9,113 nucleotides of DNA from Bacillota bacterium (GTDB lineage Bacteria > Bacillota > Clostridia > Peptostreptococcales > Anaerovoracaceae): positions 1-9,113 of the forward strand of contig JAEELK010000201.1 in NCBI GenBank assembly GCA_016282655.1, in the 5' to 3' direction. Of the stretch, positions 1 through 6,171 are shown piece after piece. Under the pieces are notes generated by a model that was given only the letters and a program-made list of their open reading frames with translations, ran no database searches and was not told the DNA's origin. The position numbers and the translations under genes were made by a program. Numbering within the stretch: position 1 is the stretch's first letter; every line of letters starts with the position of its first letter.

Positions 1-30
1 ACGGAACCCATCGTGACGACGCTGAAATAA
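1..30 (+). CDS. C-terminal tail of an upstream gene (partial)
   Basis: Frame 1 reads nine codons (TEPIVTTLK) and then a TAA at 28-30, followed 10 bases later by a strong ribosome binding site for the next gene. This fits the end of a same-strand gene that starts before the window and is probably co-transcribed with the carbonic anhydrase. Nine residues are too few to name a family. The carbonic anhydrase frame is also open back to the window edge, so this tail is plausible but unproven. Confidence 0.35.
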   Translation, partial: TEPIVTTLK

Positions 31-53
31 ATACGGCGGAAAGGAGAGGGCCT

Positions 54-590
54 ATGGATATCCGAACCAGGCTGAAGGAGGGCAATCGAAGGTACAGGGA
101 GACGGCCGACGCCGCGCGGCGGATGGACACCGCCCTGAACGGACAGCATCCCTACGCCATCGTGGTCTGCTGCTCCGATTCCCGGGTGATCCCGGAGGAG
201 ATCTTCCAGGCCGGCGTCGGCGACCTGTTTGTCGTCCGCGTGGCGGGGAACGTGCTGGACAACCACCAGCTGGGCAGCATCGAATACGCCGCCGGGCATC
301 TGCATTGCAACCATATCCTGGTGCTGGGCCATACGGGCTGCGGCGCGGTCCATGCCGCCCTGACCGGCGGGGGCGAGGGGTTCGTCTCCTTCATCACCGA
401 GGACATTTTGGCGGCTGTGGGCATGGAGCGGGATGAGCAGAAGGCCTGCCGTCTGAACGTGCGCCACGGGGTGGAACGGCTGAAGCAGGCGTTTTCGACC
501 CATCCCGAGGCCGGGACCGCCGTCGTGGAGGGCGCTATCTACGATATCCTCAGCGGCGAAGTCCGCTGGCTGGACGAAACGGACCAGTGA
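54..590 (+). CDS. Beta-class carbonic anhydrase
   Basis: A cytoplasmic zinc enzyme that interconverts CO2 and bicarbonate. The 178-residue protein carries the family signature: CSDSR at residues 40-44 (zinc ligand C40 and the D42/R44 dyad) and HTGCG at 93-97 (zinc ligands H93 and C96). The motif VRVAGNV at 61-67 between them is also typical. The length is at the short end for the family, which fits compact clostridial and archaeal-type forms. The ATG at 54 is chosen because AAGGAG lies at 41-46 with a 7-base spacer; the frame is open further upstream but without a better start. The next gene follows after 13 bases, so they are probably co-transcribed. The catalytic motifs look complete, so activity is expected. 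The physiological role here, such as bicarbonate supply for carboxylation or pH control, is inference. Confidence 0.95.
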   Translation: MDIRTRLKEGNRRYRETADAARRMDTALNGQHPYAIVVCCSDSRVIPEEIFQAGVGDLFVVRVAGNVLDNHQLGSIEYAAGHLHCNHILVLGHTGCGAVHAALTGGGEGFVSFITEDILAAVGMERDEQKACRLNVRHGVERLKQAFSTHPEAGTAVVEGAIYDILSGEVRWLDETDQ

Positions 591-603
591 GGAGGCGCGG
601 ATC

Positions 604-819
604 ATGAAATCGCTGCTGATCAAGGACACCACCCGGGAGGAACGGGAGAGGATCGTGCACCAGGCCCTGTGGGGCGCCTGCGGGGTCGAGTGCGAATTCT
701 GTTCGGGCTGCGACAACCGAGGCGGCGGCCGGATCGAAAGCATCTACCAGCCCTATATCGACGGCCTCAAGGAGCTTAGCGAGATCAACGCCGAATATCG
801 CGCCCCCTTCGTGCGGTGA
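604..819 (+). CDS. Small four-cysteine protein, function unknown
   Basis: A 71-residue soluble protein with no signal peptide or membrane segment. Its centre holds four cysteines, C26, C30, C33 and C36 (pattern C-x3-C-x2-C-x2-C), in a context rich in Gly and acidic residues. This looks like a metal site, either zinc or an iron-sulfur cluster, but no named domain is recognisable to me. The N-terminus (MKSLLIKDTTREER) and C-terminal half (IYQPYIDGLKELSEINAEYRAPF) look like a conserved clostridial hypothetical protein; that is memory of similar proteins, not a search. The start is well supported: AGGAGG at 590-595 overlaps the stop codon of the carbonic anhydrase gene and sits 8 bases before the ATG. 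The codon style matches its neighbours, so it is very likely a real gene in the same operon. Confidence 0.85.
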   Translation: MKSLLIKDTTREERERIVHQALWGACGVECEFCSGCDNRGGGRIESIYQPYIDGLKELSEINAEYRAPFVR

Positions 820-868
820 GCGGGCGCTTACGGTCAAAAACGCAGGGAAAGCGTCAGAGGAGAACAGC

Positions 869-1357
869 ATGAACGAGTTGTCTGCCGTAATACAGGCGGT
901 GTGCATCAGTGAAAGGAAAGGCGAACAAAAGCATCCGGTGGAGCGGGTACATCTGCGCCCGGCTCACGGGATCGACGGCGACGCCCATGCAGGGAACTGG
1001 CATCGGCAGGTCAGCATGCTGGGACAGGAGAGCGTCGATAAGCTCCGGGGGCGGATCAGCCTCTCGCTGTTTCCCGGCGCCTTTGCCGAAAACATCCTCA
1101 CCAAAGGCTTGCTCCTCTATGATCTGCCTGTGGGGACCAGGCTTCGGGTGGGGACGGCGCTGTGCGAGATCACGCAGATCGGCAAGGAATGCCATGAGGA
1201 CTGTGCCATCCGCCGACAGGCCGGGGATTGCGTCATGCCCCGGGAAGGGATATTTCTCATCGTTTTAGAGGAGGGAGATGCCGGGGCCGGGGACAGGGTC
1301 ACTATCGAAGCACGCCGGGAGGCGAAAGACGACGTATGCAGGATGCGAAACCCATAA
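869..1357 (+). CDS. MOSC-domain protein
   Basis: A 162-residue single-domain MOSC protein, the family named after the C-terminal domain of molybdenum-cofactor sulfurase. Visible family features are GIDGDAHAG at 34-42, the FAENI segment at 72-76, LRVGTALCEITQIGKECH around 92-109, and the cysteine-rich block with C108, C112 and C121 leading into MPREGIF at 123-129 and a terminal GDRVTIE. Stand-alone MOSC proteins of this length are linked to molybdenum-cofactor or sulfur-transfer chemistry. The exact substrate is not known for most of them, and no other molybdenum-cofactor gene is visible here. AGGAG at 858-862, 6 bases before the ATG, supports the start. The stop lies 3 bases before the ATG of a broken GTPase gene. 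The last 15 residues are basic and probably lie outside the domain. Confidence 0.9.
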   Translation: MNELSAVIQAVCISERKGEQKHPVERVHLRPAHGIDGDAHAGNWHRQVSMLGQESVDKLRGRISLSLFPGAFAENILTKGLLLYDLPVGTRLRVGTALCEITQIGKECHEDCAIRRQAGDCVMPREGIFLIVLEEGDAGAGDRVTIEARREAKDDVCRMRNP

Positions 1358-1360
1358 AAA

Positions 1361-1456
1361 ATGACCGCCGGGATCCTGGCCCACGTGGACGCGGGGAAGA
1401 CCACCCTGTCCGAAGCGCTGCTGTATCGGGCCGGGGCGCTGCGCAAGCTGGGGCGG
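1361..1456 (+). pseudogene. 5' fragment of a TetM/EF-G-like translational GTPase
   Basis: About 32 codons encode the G1 (P-loop) segment of a ribosomal-protection-type GTPase: [18 protein letters not shown], with the nucleotide-binding AHVDAGKT at residues 7-14, then [10 protein letters not shown]. In intact relatives the next residues are VDHGDT-like and lead to the switch regions over more than 600 residues. Here the similarity stops at codon 32, and the frame runs through unrelated low-complexity sequence into a terminator, ending at 1543. The ATG lies 3 bases after the MOSC stop, with only a weak AGGA at 1340-1343, so efficient translation is doubtful. It cannot be functional as a resistance or elongation factor. 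The naming rests on strong but short similarity, so whether the parent was a tetracycline-resistance protein or a housekeeping relative cannot be told. Confidence 0.75.
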
Positions 1457-1482
1457 GGGAGGGAGGTCCCTCCTGTAAAAAC

Positions 1483-1523
1483 AAAGGCTCTCCGTCGGCC
1501 TTGCAGCCTTGGGAGAGCCCTTT
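1483..1523 (-). terminator. Rho-independent terminator of the enolase-superfamily gene
   Basis: On the minus strand GGCTCTCC (1519-1512) pairs perfectly with GGAGAGCC (1493-1486) around an 18-base loop that contains further short self-complementarity, and is followed by TTTGTTTTTA. It lies about 36 bases after the stop of the minus-strand gene. Flanking AAA and TTT at 1483-1485 and 1521-1523 extend the symmetry, so it may also act weakly on the + strand. Confidence 0.8.
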
Positions 1524-1559
1524 GCAGATTATCCGGTTTTTAGAGATCGACGCGAGAGG

Positions 1560-2798
1560 TCAGCGCATGTAGGGACGATACTCGCCGATGGTCTTGATAT
1601 CGCAGCGGGCGATGGTCTCCTCGGTGGGCTCCTGCCCAAGGCCGGGCAGATCGGGCACCTTGTAGCGACCGTTCACAGGCTGCCAATCGTACTTGCAGGT
1701 GGCGCGGCTCGCGGGATTGAGGGCGCGCTGATGATGCTCGTGGATCAGGAAGTTCGGGATCGCCGCTTCGATCTGCAGCGCCGCCGCCTTGGAGATGGGG
1801 CTGCCGCAGACATGGATCTGCACGGCGGCGTCATAGGTCCACGCCATATCGCAGATCTTCTTGGCTTCCGTCAGACCGCCGCAGAGGCAGAGGTCGGGCT
1901 GGATCACGTCGATCAGGCGCTTCTCGAAGAAGGGACGATAGCCCTGGCGGGTGTAGATGCGCTCGCCGGTGGCGATGGGGATGCTGGTTTTCTGCTTGAT
2001 CTGCGCAAAGCTCTCAACGTTCAGCGGATGCACGGGCTCCTCGTAATAGAAGATGCGCAGGTCCTTCAAAGCCTCGGCGATCTGGATCGCCGCGATGGTG
2101 TCGGTGTTGGAGTGCATCTCGATGATGATGTCCATGTCATCGCCGCCGGCCTCACGCATGGCAGCCACGCGGTTGTAGACGGTATCGATCACTTCTTTCT
2201 TCAACGGACCGGTGATCTTCCAATCGCCTTCGCCGGGCGTATACACTTTGCCGTTGGCACGGCGGGGGCTGTGATAGATCGGGTCGACCTTGATCGCGTC
2301 GTAGCCTTCTTCCACCACACGGTGGGTCACTTCCGCGTACTCCTCGGGCTCGACCAGGACCTGATTCTTGATCTCGGTGCCCCAGTTGAACTGCAGCTGG
2401 CTCGCATAGGTCCGCAGATTATCGTTGCACTTGCCGCCGAGCAGCTGATAGATCGGCACGCCCAGAGCCTTGCCCTTGATGTCCAGCAGGGCGATATCGA
2501 TGGCGCTCATACCGGCGAATACCACGGTGCCGCCGCCCATGCCCCAGAAGGTCTTGCGGAAGATCTTTTCCCAGATCTTCTCGATGTTCATCGGATCCTC
2601 GCCGATGATCACCTCGGCGAAATCCTGCACCATGCCAAGGCCCGCGCGCCAGCCCTTGCCATACGCAAGGCCCGCTTCGCCCCAGCCGCTGATGCCTTCA
2701 TCGGTATTGATGCGCACAAGGACCGGGGACCAGGCGCCGCGAGACGAACCCGCATTTCCGCTCGGCATCTGCATACAGTCGACGCTGACGATTTTCAT
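1560..2798 (-). CDS. Enolase-superfamily enzyme (mandelate racemase/sugar-acid dehydratase-like)
   Basis: A 412-residue cytoplasmic enzyme of the mandelate racemase/muconate lactonizing family, with the usual length and two-part layout: an N-terminal capping domain to about residue 130 and a (beta/alpha)-barrel after it. Likely magnesium ligands are E227 (in IIIEMH), the EEP motif at 253-255 and E279 (in ATGER). H229 and H329 (QIHVCGSP) match the pair of histidines used by D-galactonate dehydratase-type members. By analogy it probably removes water from an aldonic or other sugar acid to give a 2-keto-3-deoxy acid, but the substrate is not readable. A longer frame reaches 2900; the ATG at 2798 is preferred because AAGGAG lies 9 bases upstream (2813-2808) and the residues before it do not look like the family. 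It is divergent from the CoA operon. Confidence 0.88.
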   Translation of the reverse strand: MKIVSVDCMQMPSGNAGSSRGAWSPVLVRINTDEGISGWGEAGLAYGKGWRAGLGMVQDFAEVIIGEDPMNIEKIWEKIFRKTFWGMGGGTVVFAGMSAIDIALLDIKGKALGVPIYQLLGGKCNDNLRTYASQLQFNWGTEIKNQVLVEPEEYAEVTHRVVEEGYDAIKVDPIYHSPRRANGKVYTPGEGDWKITGPLKKEVIDTVYNRVAAMREAGGDDMDIIIEMHSNTDTIAAIQIAEALKDLRIFYYEEPVHPLNVESFAQIKQKTSIPIATGERIYTRQGYRPFFEKRLIDVIQPDLCLCGGLTEAKKICDMAWTYDAAVQIHVCGSPISKAAALQIEAAIPNFLIHEHHQRALNPASRATCKYDWQPVNGRYKVPDLPGLGQEPTEETIARCDIKTIGEYRPYMR

Positions 2799-2876
2799 AA
2801 GCAACCACTCCTTTATATTTTTTTGCACTCGAAAAAGAGAAAACAAAACCGTTTGCCCACTTCGACCTACATATAC

Positions 2877-2905
2877 ATAATACCTGATTTCATCGATCAC
2901 AACAA
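2877..2905 (-). promoter_or_regulatory. Likely promoter of the enolase-superfamily gene
   Basis: On the minus strand TTGTTG (2905-2900) and TATTAT (2882-2877) are separated by exactly 17 bases, giving a sigma-A-like promoter with a good -10 and a moderate -35. Transcription would begin about 70 bases before the ATG at 2798. No transcript data are available, so this is a pattern match only. Confidence 0.5.
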
Positions 2906-2957
2906 TTATGCATTAACAAACGATTATTATTGTTTGAGCTAAAACCGCACGGACGTA

Positions 2958-2985
2958 TTGCAGGATCGAGCCGTCGATCCTGCAA
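2958..2985. repeat. Perfect 12-bp inverted repeat with 4-base loop
   Basis: TTGCAGGATCGA (2958-2969) and TCGATCCTGCAA (2974-2985) are perfect reverse complements around GCCG. A second, outer pairing of GACGT (2952-2956) with ACGTC (2997-3001) encloses it, and T7 follows at 3005-3011. As RNA from the + strand this would be a stable hairpin followed by a T-tract 19 bases later, so it could be an imperfect terminator or attenuator. As DNA it could be a binding site. Confidence 0.75.
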
Positions 2986-3137
2986 AAAGCCTGACGACGT
3001 CTGATTTTTTTGTTTCCGTTGCCAATGGCCGGGAAGCCCATGACCGTTGACCCGGCAGGGACGAGCGGCGCGATGCGCATTTCCGCATTATCATTATAAA
3101 AACAGATAAAACGGATAAAACATTAGATTAGACAATA

Positions 3138-3153
3138 TGATAAAGCGTTATCA
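3138..3153. promoter_or_regulatory. Palindromic operator-like site upstream of the CoA operon
   Basis: TGATAAAGCGTTATCA is a 16-base palindrome with one mismatched pair (7 of 8 pairs match), about 80 bases before the TATAAT box. A second palindrome, AAACAA-A-TTGTTT, follows at 3163-3175. Size and symmetry suit a dimeric regulator such as a LacI/GalR- or GntR-type protein. It resembles but does not match a CcpA cre site, because the half-site spacing is 2 bases too long. The regulator is unknown. Confidence 0.45.
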
Positions 3154-3230
3154 ATTTAAGATAAACAAATTGTTTGCCGCAGCAAAACGGTCGCACTGTA
3201 AACTCATATTTTTTTCACAGCTCAAAACGA

Positions 3231-3236
3231 TATAAT
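3231..3236 (+). promoter_or_regulatory. -10 box of the CoA operon promoter
   Basis: A perfect TATAAT lies 61 bases before the crotonase ATG. The position of the -35, 16-17 bases upstream, holds only a T-run (3209-3215), so the -35 is poor and there is no TGn extension. Such a promoter often needs an activator, which fits the repeated motifs just upstream. Expected transcript start is around 3243. Confidence 0.6.
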
Positions 3237-3296
3237 GTATAAGGAATGTACTAATTTCGTGTTTTCCCAACAAATGAAAGGAGGAGAAGGTTTATT

Positions 3297-4070
3297 ATGG
3301 CAGTATTCACCTTCGAGCGGAAGGGTCCCATCGCGGTCTTTACGCTCAACCGTCCCGAGAAGTACAATGCGATCACCCCTGATTTGATGCGGGAGATGGA
3401 AAGCAACCTGATGGAGTTCATGGAGGACCCCGAGCTGCGCGTTGGCATCGTCACCGGCGCCGGCCCCAAGGCTTTCTGTTCCGGTGCGGACATCGTCGAG
3501 TGGCTTCCCTTTGTCAAGTCGACGGCTGATCGCCCCTGGCGCATCCCCAACACGCCGATGCGCGGCATGTACGTGACCAAGCCCCTCATCGCTGCGGTGA
3601 ACGGCGTTGCGTTCGGCGGCGGCGCGGAGATCGCGCTTGCCTGCGATTTCAGGATCGCTGCGGAGAACGCCGCGTTCCGGTTCCCTGAGCCCAGCCTCGG
3701 CATTCTGCCTCGCCTGGGCGGCACCCAGCGTCTGCCCCGTCTGATCGGACAGGGCCGCGCGATGGAAATACTGTTGACCAACGCCAAGGTCGACGCCCAG
3801 AAGGCGCTCGAGCTCGGCATCGTCACGCAGGTCGTCCCTCAGGATCAGCTGATGGATGCCGCGTTCGCGCTCGCTGAAAAGATCTGTAAACTCGCTCCTC
3901 TGGCTGTCAACGCGATCAAGCGCTGCGTCGTTGAGGGCGGCGAAATGTCTCTGCAGGACGGCCTCGCTCTCGAGAACCGTCTTGGCATGGAGCTGTATCA
4001 AACCGAAGACTATGAAGAGGGCAGAGCCGCTTTCCGTGAGAAGCGGCCCGCCGTCTTTAAAGGTAAATAA
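3297..4070 (+). CDS. Enoyl-CoA hydratase/isomerase family (crotonase) protein
   Basis: A 257-residue cytoplasmic crotonase-fold enzyme of standard length. The oxyanion-hole segments are FCSGADI (60-66) and AFGGGAEIALACDF (105-118). Both catalytic glutamates of true enoyl-CoA hydratases are present, E111 (GGGAEI) and E131 (PEPSLG), followed by the usual LGGTQRLPR (140-148) and a C-terminal FREKRPAVFKGK. It is therefore expected to add or remove water across a 2-enoyl-CoA double bond, not merely isomerise it. CaiD-like carnitinyl-CoA hydratases are a close alternative, since they too sit beside family III CoA-transferases. It is the first gene of the operon, with AAAGGAGG at 3277-3284 and the CoA-transferase 47 bases downstream. 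Context suggests its substrate is the enoyl-CoA made by the dehydratase encoded below; that link is inference. Confidence 0.93.
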   Translation: MAVFTFERKGPIAVFTLNRPEKYNAITPDLMREMESNLMEFMEDPELRVGIVTGAGPKAFCSGADIVEWLPFVKSTADRPWRIPNTPMRGMYVTKPLIAAVNGVAFGGGAEIALACDFRIAAENAAFRFPEPSLGILPRLGGTQRLPRLIGQGRAMEILLTNAKVDAQKALELGIVTQVVPQDQLMDAAFALAEKICKLAPLAVNAIKRCVVEGGEMSLQDGLALENRLGMELYQTEDYEEGRAAFREKRPAVFKGK

Positions 4071-4117
4071 CAACCAAAGAGTATGGTGGGCATTTGCCCG
4101 GAAAGGAGTTCTCATTC

Positions 4118-5302
4118 ATGCAAGCATTGGAAGGACTGAAAGTTGTTGAAGTAGGTAACATTATTGCCGGCCCCTGGTGCGGCAGTATGCTCGCTGACTT
4201 CGGCGCGACCGTCATCAAGGTCGAACCCCCCAAGGGCGGCGACTTGATCCGCAACATGGGCCGCATCAAGGAGATGTGGTACGCTGTTGAAGGCCGCAAC
4301 AAGAAAAACGTGACCCTCGACCTGAAGGCCCCCAAGGGGAAGGAGATCCTCTGGAAGCTGATCGAGGACGCCGATGTTCTGATCCAGAACTTCCGCCCCG
4401 GCGCTTTTGATCGTCTCGGCTTCACCTGGGAAGAGATCCACAAGCGCAATCCGCGGTTGGTCTACACCGTCGCTTCCGGCTACGGCACCACTGGTCCGTA
4501 TGCGCCCAAGCCCGGTTTCGACCGCATGGGCCTCGCGCTGGGCGGCTTCCTCGAAGTGTCCGGTTATCCGGATTCTCCTCCGGTAAAGCCCGGCATCTCC
4601 GTCGCTGACTTCTACACCGCCATGTTCAGCTGCATCGCCGTCATGTTCGCAATCTATAACCGCGACGTGGTCGGCACCGGTGAAGGCCAGATGATCGATT
4701 GCTGCCTTACCGAGTCTACCCTCCGTCTGCAGGAGAGCATCATCGCCGAGTACTCCTACGACGGCACCATCCGTACCCGTATCGGCAACGGCACGCTGGT
4801 CACCTGCCCCTCCGGCCACTTCCTCACCAAGGATGGCAAGTACGTGGCCCTGTCCATCTCCGGCGACAAGCTGTTCAAGACCTGCATGGAGAAGATGGAG
4901 CGTCTCGACATGAGAGACAATCCCGACTATCAGACCGGTATCGGCCGCACCGCGCACCGCGACGAGATCAATGCCGAGTTCGCTAAGTGGGCGCTCTCTC
5001 ACACCATCGATGAGTGCCTCCAGATCCTCGGCGACGACATCCCCGCCTGCCGCATCTACAACGTGGAAGATATCATGAAGGATCCGCAGTTCAAGTTCCG
5101 CAACGATATCATCGACGTGGATACGCCCTTCGACTTCGGCAAGATCAAGATGCAGGCCGTCGTTCCCAAGATGCTCGGCACGCCCGGCGAAGTCAAGTGG
5201 TCCGGCCAGAAGCTCGGCCACTTCAACAAGGAGATCTACGGCGACATGCTCGGCTATTCCGATGAGGAACTGGCCCAGCTGAAGGCTGACGGCGTCATCT
5301 GA
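4118..5302 (+). CDS. Family III (CaiB/BaiF) CoA-transferase
   Basis: A 394-residue family III CoA-transferase, which moves CoA between carboxylic acids through an aspartyl-CoA intermediate. The N-terminal Rossmann-like part carries LEGLKVVEVGNIIAGPWCG and the segment ADFGATVIKVEPP (26-38). NRIN-type family blocks follow as NFRPGAFDRLG (91-101) and GYGTTGPYAPKPGFD (121-135). The nucleophile is D164 in ISVADFYTAMF. In the gene order transferase-activator-dehydratase it matches HadA and FldA, which pass CoA from the enoyl-CoA product to a new 2-hydroxy acid, so the same cyclic role is likely here. An in-frame TTG at 4094 exists, but the ATG at 4118 is preceded by AAAGGAG (4102-4108) and gives the usual N-terminus. 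A small GGGCA/TGCCC hairpin (4088-4099) lies before the binding site. Codons are strongly biased, suggesting high expression. Confidence 0.93.
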   Translation: MQALEGLKVVEVGNIIAGPWCGSMLADFGATVIKVEPPKGGDLIRNMGRIKEMWYAVEGRNKKNVTLDLKAPKGKEILWKLIEDADVLIQNFRPGAFDRLGFTWEEIHKRNPRLVYTVASGYGTTGPYAPKPGFDRMGLALGGFLEVSGYPDSPPVKPGISVADFYTAMFSCIAVMFAIYNRDVVGTGEGQMIDCCLTESTLRLQESIIAEYSYDGTIRTRIGNGTLVTCPSGHFLTKDGKYVALSISGDKLFKTCMEKMERLDMRDNPDYQTGIGRTAHRDEINAEFAKWALSHTIDECLQILGDDIPACRIYNVEDIMKDPQFKFRNDIIDVDTPFDFGKIKMQAVVPKMLGTPGEVKWSGQKLGHFNKEIYGDMLGYSDEELAQLKADGVI

Positions 5303-5341
5303 TCTCCCGTGATCTGAAAAAGCAAAAGGAAAGCGTAAGAC

Positions 5342-6118
5342 ATGTATACTTTGGGAATTGACATCGGCTCGACCGCCTGCAAGTGCATCATCCTCAGCGA
5401 TGGCAAAGAGATCGCCGGCAAGGGGCTCTACCCTCTCGGCACCGGTACCATCGGTCCAAAGATGGTCTTTGAGTCCGCGCTCAAGGATGCTGGGCTGACC
5501 CGCGAGGATATCCACACCGTTCTGGCGACCGGATACGGCCGTTTCCAGTTCGACGGTGCTGACTCTCAGAAGAGCGAGATGACCTGCCATGCCACGGGCA
5601 TCCATTTCCTGATGCCCTCCGCCCGCACGATCGTCGATATCGGCGGGCAGGATATCAAGGCACTGCGCCTTGACGCCCAGGGCCGTCTGGACAACTTCGT
5701 GATGAACGACAAATGCGCTGCCGGCACCGGCCGCTTCCTCGACGTCATGGCGGGCGTTTTGAACGTCAAGACGTACGAGCTGGGGCCGATCTCCGACGAC
5801 GCCCAATCCGTGGTCAGCATCAGCAGCACCTGCACGGTGTTCGCTGAGAGCGAGGTCATTTCCCTGCTTTCCAACAACGTGAGGATCCCCGATCTGGTCG
5901 CGGGCATCCATGCCTCAGTGGCAGGCCGCGTGGCCGCGCTCGTTTTCCGCAACGGCATCGTGCCGGATGTGACCATGAGCGGCGGCGTCGCCCTGAACCA
6001 CGGCATGGTCCGCGCCCTTTCGGCGGAACTCAAGACCCCTATCACCGTTCATCCCCTCTGCCAGTACGCGGGAGCGCTGGGTGCAGCGCTCATCGCGTAC
6101 CGCGAGGCGACGAAATAG
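5342..6118 (+). CDS. 2-Hydroxyacyl-CoA dehydratase activator (HgdC/HadI/FldI type ATPase)
   Basis: A 258-residue member of the BadF/BadG/BcrA/BcrD ATPase family in its short, single-unit form, nearly the length of HgdC. Such activators are homodimers holding one [4Fe-4S] cluster between subunits. They use ATP hydrolysis to inject one low-potential electron into the dehydratase, which can then turn over many times. Visible features are the ASKHA phosphate loop GIDIGSTACK (5-14), the second phosphate motif DIGGQDIKAL (99-108), the adenosine-region motif MSGGVALN (212-219), and the cluster cysteines C125 (NDKCAAGTGRF) and C164 (SSTCTVFAESEV). Spacing of the two cysteines (39 residues) is that of characterised activators. 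It lies between the CoA-transferase and the dehydratase subunits, as in the had and fld clusters. The ribosome binding site is weaker (AAAGGA, 5325-5330) than those of its neighbours, in keeping with a protein needed in small amounts. Confidence 0.95.
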   Translation: MYTLGIDIGSTACKCIILSDGKEIAGKGLYPLGTGTIGPKMVFESALKDAGLTREDIHTVLATGYGRFQFDGADSQKSEMTCHATGIHFLMPSARTIVDIGGQDIKALRLDAQGRLDNFVMNDKCAAGTGRFLDVMAGVLNVKTYELGPISDDAQSVVSISSTCTVFAESEVISLLSNNVRIPDLVAGIHASVAGRVAALVFRNGIVPDVTMSGGVALNHGMVRALSAELKTPITVHPLCQYAGALGAALIAYREATK

Positions 6119-6124
6119 AACGCT

Positions 6125-6141
6125 ATCGGCTTTTCGCCGAT
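6125..6141 (+). other. Small intercistronic hairpin before the dehydratase genes
   Basis: ATCGGC (6125-6130) and GCCGAT (6136-6141) form a perfect 6-bp stem with a TTTTC loop, 16 bases before the AGGAGG of the alpha subunit gene and just after the activator stop codon. There is no T-run after it, so it is not a standard terminator. It could block exonucleases or mark a processing site, letting the dehydratase subunits be made in excess of the activator. This is inference. Confidence 0.4.
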
Positions 6142-6171
6142 CGGCACTGATTTTGAGAGGAGGAATTTCTT

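Larger units (their letters stand above)
2799..3296. other. AT-rich divergent control region
   Basis: About 500 bases between the two divergent transcription units with no convincing gene. It is markedly more AT-rich than the flanks and holds, from left to right: the minus-strand promoter; an interrupted inverted repeat CAAAC (2917-2921)...GTTTG (2932-2936); a 12-bp hairpin at 2958-2985 followed by T7 at 3005-3011; a GC-richer stretch to about 3085; a cluster of GATAAA motifs at 3105-3166; two palindromes at 3138-3153 and 3163-3175; and a + strand TATAAT at 3231. ATTGTTTG occurs twice, at 2929-2936 and 3169-3176. The layout suggests regulation of both units by a factor not encoded in this window. 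Confidence 0.7.

Noticed and set aside
1361..1543. Functional tetracycline-resistance determinant
   Set aside because: Only the first ~32 codons of a >600-codon gene are present; the rest of the GTPase and all other domains are missing.
2799..2900. Longer start for the enolase-superfamily protein at 2900
   Set aside because: The extra 34 residues lack family similarity and overlap the predicted promoter; the ATG at 2798 has AAGGAG at good spacing.
1509..2942. 477-codon + strand open frame opposite the enolase-superfamily gene
   Set aside because: It is the antisense of a clearly recognised enzyme, has no ribosome binding site or recognisable motif, and is explained by GC-rich third positions keeping the opposite frame open.
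3138..3153. CcpA catabolite-repression (cre) site
   Set aside because: The half-sites of the palindrome are two bases too far apart for the cre consensus, and the central CG is off-centre.
4112..5911. 599-codon minus strand open frame opposite the CoA-transferase and activator genes
   Set aside because: Its composition (Asp/His/Val/Leu/Gly-rich, no motifs) is that of an antisense shadow, and it spans two well-supported + strand genes.
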